NCBI GenBank assembly: GCA_037131145.1
Contig: JBAXRP010000081.1
Coordinates: 1 to 17,099, forward strand
Direction: 5' to 3'
DNA from: CAIVAT01 sp037131145
GTDB lineage: Bacteria > Bacteroidota > Bacteroidia > Bacteroidales > FEN-979
DNA length: 17,099 nucleotides
The translations under genes were made by a program, and so were the position numbers. Positions within the stretch are counted from its first letter, which is position 1; every line of letters starts with the position of its first letter. The notes below the pieces were generated by a model. That model did no database searches. It was not told the DNA's origin and saw nothing but the letters and a program-made list of their open reading frames with translations. Positions 15,202 to 17,099 of this stretch are shown here, in pieces.

Positions 15202-15792
15202 ATGGGACCATTAGCAGTCAATGATATTATTTCTTCCAATACCAATTTTTTCCTCGCATTTGTGATCGGTATAGGATTCGGGTTTGTGCTCGAACAATGC
15301 GGTTTCTCCTCCAGCCGTAAACTTGCCGGACTTTTTTACGGATACGACATGGTCGTTCTGAAGGTCTTTTTCACAGGAGGCGTTACAGCCATGCTCGGAT
15401 TACTGTTTTTCAGCCTTTTCGGATGGGTTGATCTCGGCATGGTGTATGTTAACCCTACCTTTCTTGCCTCAGCCATCGTAGGGGGGCTCATCATGGGCGC
15501 CGGGTTCATCATGGGAGGCTTTTGCCCGGGAACAAGTTTTTGCGGCGCAGCAATCGGGAAGATTGACGCCATGATTTTTATTCTCGGATTGTTTATCGGC
15601 GTCTATTTCTATGCCTTCGGTTATCCAATGTTTGAAACCCTTTACAAGGCAACTCCCATGGGATCGCCAAAAATTTCAACCATGATCGGACTTAGCGATG
15701 GAATTTTCGCGCTAATCCTTGTTGTTGTAGCTCTCGGAATGTTTTATGTGTCGGAATGGGTAGAGAAGACATTTCCAAGAGAGGAATATTAA
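15202..15792 (+). CDS. YeeE/YedE-family half-transporter, second of a pair
   Basis: This 196-residue membrane protein has about five hydrophobic segments. Two loop signatures are seen: GFGFVLEQCGFSSSRKLAG with C33, and IMGGFCPGTSFCGAAIG with C108 and C114. The latter is the GxCPGT loop typical of the second half of YeeE/YedE channels. Together with the preceding 177-residue protein it gives about 373 residues and four cysteines, close to one full YeeE. The two are probably subunits of one thiosulfate or sulfur-anion channel. The rhodanese-fold gene begins 17 bp after the stop, so the three genes look like one transcription unit. The exact substrate is inferred from the family. Confidence 0.88.
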   Translation: MGPLAVNDIISSNTNFFLAFVIGIGFGFVLEQCGFSSSRKLAGLFYGYDMVVLKVFFTGGVTAMLGLLFFSLFGWVDLGMVYVNPTFLASAIVGGLIMGAGFIMGGFCPGTSFCGAAIGKIDAMIFILGLFIGVYFYAFGYPMFETLYKATPMGSPKISTMIGLSDGIFALILVVVALGMFYVSEWVEKTFPREEY

Positions 15793-15809
15793 TCTTTAAA
15801 CCAAGTACT

Positions 15810-16436
15810 ATGAAACCTTTGCATTACCTCGCATTAGTCCTTTTGATACTGGCGGTCATCATCGCTCTCGTACCGCAAAATACGACCCGACCTTATAAAT
15901 TGACCGCAGAACAGTTGCTGGCTGAAATGCGCACCGGAACACAGTTTGTAAGTCCCGATGAGGTTGCTGATAAAATCATCCAGAAGGATCCTTCCATCCA
16001 ACTGATTGATGTTCGTAACCCCCGCGAATTTGACATGTTCAGCTTGCCTGGAGCGATCAATATTCCGCTTCAGGATATCCTGTCGGAAGCCAATTATGAA
16101 GCTCTCAACCAGGGCGCCAAAATGAATATCCTCTATTCAAATGGTTCAACAGAAGCCAATGAAGCATGGTTGCTTACCCGGCAACTGGGTTTTCAGAACA
16201 ACTATGTTTTGCAAGGCGGACTCAATTACTGGATGGAAAAAATCATGAACCCTGAAAAGCCCGGGAATCTTGCCGCCAATGATGAAATTGCCCTGTATGA
16301 TTTCCGTAAGGCGGCGTCTGCCGCTCTGGGCGGGGGAAATGTTACCGCAATTGCTCCTGCCGCAAAAGACGCCGTGGCTCCCAAACCAGGCGTGGTTCCT
16401 GTGAAGAAAAAGAAAAAAGCTTCCGGAGGTTGCTGA
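15810..16436 (+). CDS. Membrane-anchored rhodanese-fold protein; active-site Cys replaced, sole Cys at C-terminus
   Basis: With the ATG at 15810 the protein has 208 residues: an N-terminal anchor (about 5-21), a rhodanese-like domain (about 45-155) and a flexible Ala/Pro/Lys-rich tail (about 165-208). The fold is shown by LIDVRNPREFDMFSLPGAINIP (D67-V68-R69) and YVLQGGLNYW. The catalytic loop, normally YC-xx-G-x-R, reads Y109-S110-NGST, so the sulfur-carrying Cys is Ser and standard sulfurtransfer there is not expected. The only Cys in the protein is the last residue, in KKKKKASGGC. The anchor orientation (Lys at the N-terminus) places the domain and tail outside the inner membrane. An upstream in-frame ATG at 15756 overlaps the previous gene and would put extra residues before the anchor, so it is not used. 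Possible roles are a tail-borne sulfur carrier or a binding partner of the YeeE pair. Confidence 0.85.
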   Translation: MKPLHYLALVLLILAVIIALVPQNTTRPYKLTAEQLLAEMRTGTQFVSPDEVADKIIQKDPSIQLIDVRNPREFDMFSLPGAINIPLQDILSEANYEALNQGAKMNILYSNGSTEANEAWLLTRQLGFQNNYVLQGGLNYWMEKIMNPEKPGNLAANDEIALYDFRKAASAALGGGNVTAIAPAAKDAVAPKPGVVPVKKKKKASGGC

Positions 16437-16445
16437 TCCTGAAAA

Positions 16446-17006
16446 TCATCCAAGATCATCTGATGAATTCACATTCTTAAAAAGAGTTGCCGGGTTTTCA
16501 CCGGCTAAATCCCCGATGGAGATTACTCTGTCTGCTGTGTTTGTAATCAGATCGAGCGGGCTCAGCCTTCCATTTCCGATATTTGCTATGATCTGTGGGA
16601 GCAGATCCCGATGATAAAACCCACAAAGGGGTTCAACAAATCCATCGTGAGTAGGAACAAGAAGTTTGTCGGCATGTGGAAGCCCGGCAATCAATAATTC
16701 AATCAACTCTTTTGATACATTCGGCATATCGCAGGTAAGGACGAGGTTCCAGGGGGTTTCACTCACCTCCAGCCCCGCATGAATACCTACCAGCGGCGCC
16801 TTGATCGGGAACCTGTCGCCGATAACCGGAAATCCTGTTGAATCAAGATCATGGCTGTTGGAAATAATCAGAATCCGGTTTGTAAATTGCAACGCCAGAT
16901 CAATGGAATATTGAATTAATGGTTTCCCGTGAAAAGCCATCAGCGCTTTGTTGGCGCCCATACGCATGCTCCTTCCGCCGGCAAGAATTATGGCAGTAAA
17001 ATTCAT
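16446..17006 (-). CDS. mobA: Molybdenum cofactor guanylyltransferase MobA
   Basis: A 186-residue cytoplasmic nucleotidyltransferase. The N-terminal GTP-binding signature LAGGRSMRMGANKALMAFHGKPLI (from about residue 8) and the metal-binding stretch LTCDMPNVS (about 88-96) are the standard MobA motifs; LVGIHAGLE and EPLCGFYHRDLLP also fit. The enzyme joins GMP from GTP to molybdopterin, making the MGD that DMSO-reductase-family enzymes such as the PsrA/PhsA-type subunit require. It is convergent with the rhodanese-fold gene, with 9 bp between the stops, so it is not in that operon but serves its product. The MobB-like gene lies on the other side of the enzyme operon, so the two maturation genes flank it. 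Confidence 0.93.
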   Translation of the reverse strand: MNFTAIILAGGRSMRMGANKALMAFHGKPLIQYSIDLALQFTNRILIISNSHDLDSTGFPVIGDRFPIKAPLVGIHAGLEVSETPWNLVLTCDMPNVSKELIELLIAGLPHADKLLVPTHDGFVEPLCGFYHRDLLPQIIANIGNGRLSPLDLITNTADRVISIGDLAGENPATLFKNVNSSDDLG

Positions 17007-17037
17007 GGAAATTAGTTTCGGGTTTCAGGTTCAGCTT

Positions 17038-17062
17038 TCGTCCTTCGTCCCTCGTCCCTCGT
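17038..17062. repeat. Tandem TCGTCCY heptamer repeat
   Basis: TCGTCCT (17038-17044), TCGTCCC (17045-17051), TCGTCCC (17052-17058) and a partial TCGT follow one another. They sit between mobA and a possible minus-strand gene end. The adjoining TTTCAGGTTCAGCTTT resembles the hairpin sequence at 8875-8896. Confidence 0.65.
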
Positions 17063-17099
17063 TATTTCCCCAAACTGACAATGATCCCCTGCAGAATCC
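17062..17099 (-). CDS. Possible 3' end of a minus-strand gene upstream of mobA (partial)
   Basis: Reading the minus strand from the window edge, one frame gives ILQGIIVSLGK and then TAA (17064-17062). The repeat-like spacer begins straight after, as expected after a gene end. Eleven codons are too few to name a product. If real, the gene would be co-directional with mobA, about 55 bp upstream of it. Confidence 0.28.
   Translation of the reverse strand, partial: ILQGIIVSLGK

Noticed and set aside
15756..16436. Longer start for the rhodanese-fold protein
   Set aside because: It overlaps the YeeE-like gene by 37 bp and adds 18 residues before a well-formed N-terminal anchor that starts cleanly at 15810.

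Overview
The window looks like chromosomal DNA of an anaerobic or facultative member of the Bacteroidota. The evidence is a TPR / DUF4292 / EnvC-like envelope cluster of the kind found in Bacteroidales, a TonB receptor, no Shine-Dalgarno sequences ahead of most starts, promoter-like TAnnTTTG boxes, and REP-like palindromes in the gaps. No RNA genes, insertion sequences or CRISPR arrays were seen.

Layout. (1) 198-5055, plus strand: a run of four close genes for a TPR protein, a DUF4292 lipoprotein, an M23-fold protein with a degenerate active site (EnvC-like), and an EamA/DMT transporter. (2) 5056-5396: a repeat-rich gap. (3) 5397-5906: a small membrane protein built from two similar halves, convergent with (4) a TonB-dependent receptor (5911-8055, minus) and a small membrane-anchored protein upstream of it (8195-8725, minus). 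(5) 8881-10630, minus: a MobB/BioD-like P-loop protein, a TauE/SafE (TSUP) permease and a ModE-type DNA-binding protein without a molybdate-binding domain. (6) 10861-16436, plus: a Tat-exported molybdopterin oxidoreductase, a four-cluster ferredoxin and an NrfD/PsrC membrane subunit, then two half-size YeeE/YedE proteins and a membrane-anchored rhodanese-fold protein. (7) 16446-17006, minus: MobA.

How the genes fit together. Region 5-7 reads as one sulfur module. A PsrABC/PhsABC-type complex would reduce polysulfide, thiosulfate or a similar sulfur compound at the outer face of the membrane with quinol electrons. The YeeE/YedE pair resembles a split thiosulfate channel. The TSUP permease could move sulfite or another sulfur oxyanion. 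MobA, and probably the MobB-like protein, would supply the bis-MGD cofactor, and the ModE-like protein is divergent from the enzyme operon and well placed to control it. The substrate is inferred from context, not proved by the sequence.

The most unusual element is the rhodanese-fold protein. Its catalytic loop has Ser where the sulfur-carrying Cys should be. Its only cysteine is the last residue, at the end of a flexible lysine-rich tail (…SGGC). This recalls the C-terminal cysteine arm of SoxY and suggests a tail-borne sulfur carrier serving the YeeE pair or the reductase.
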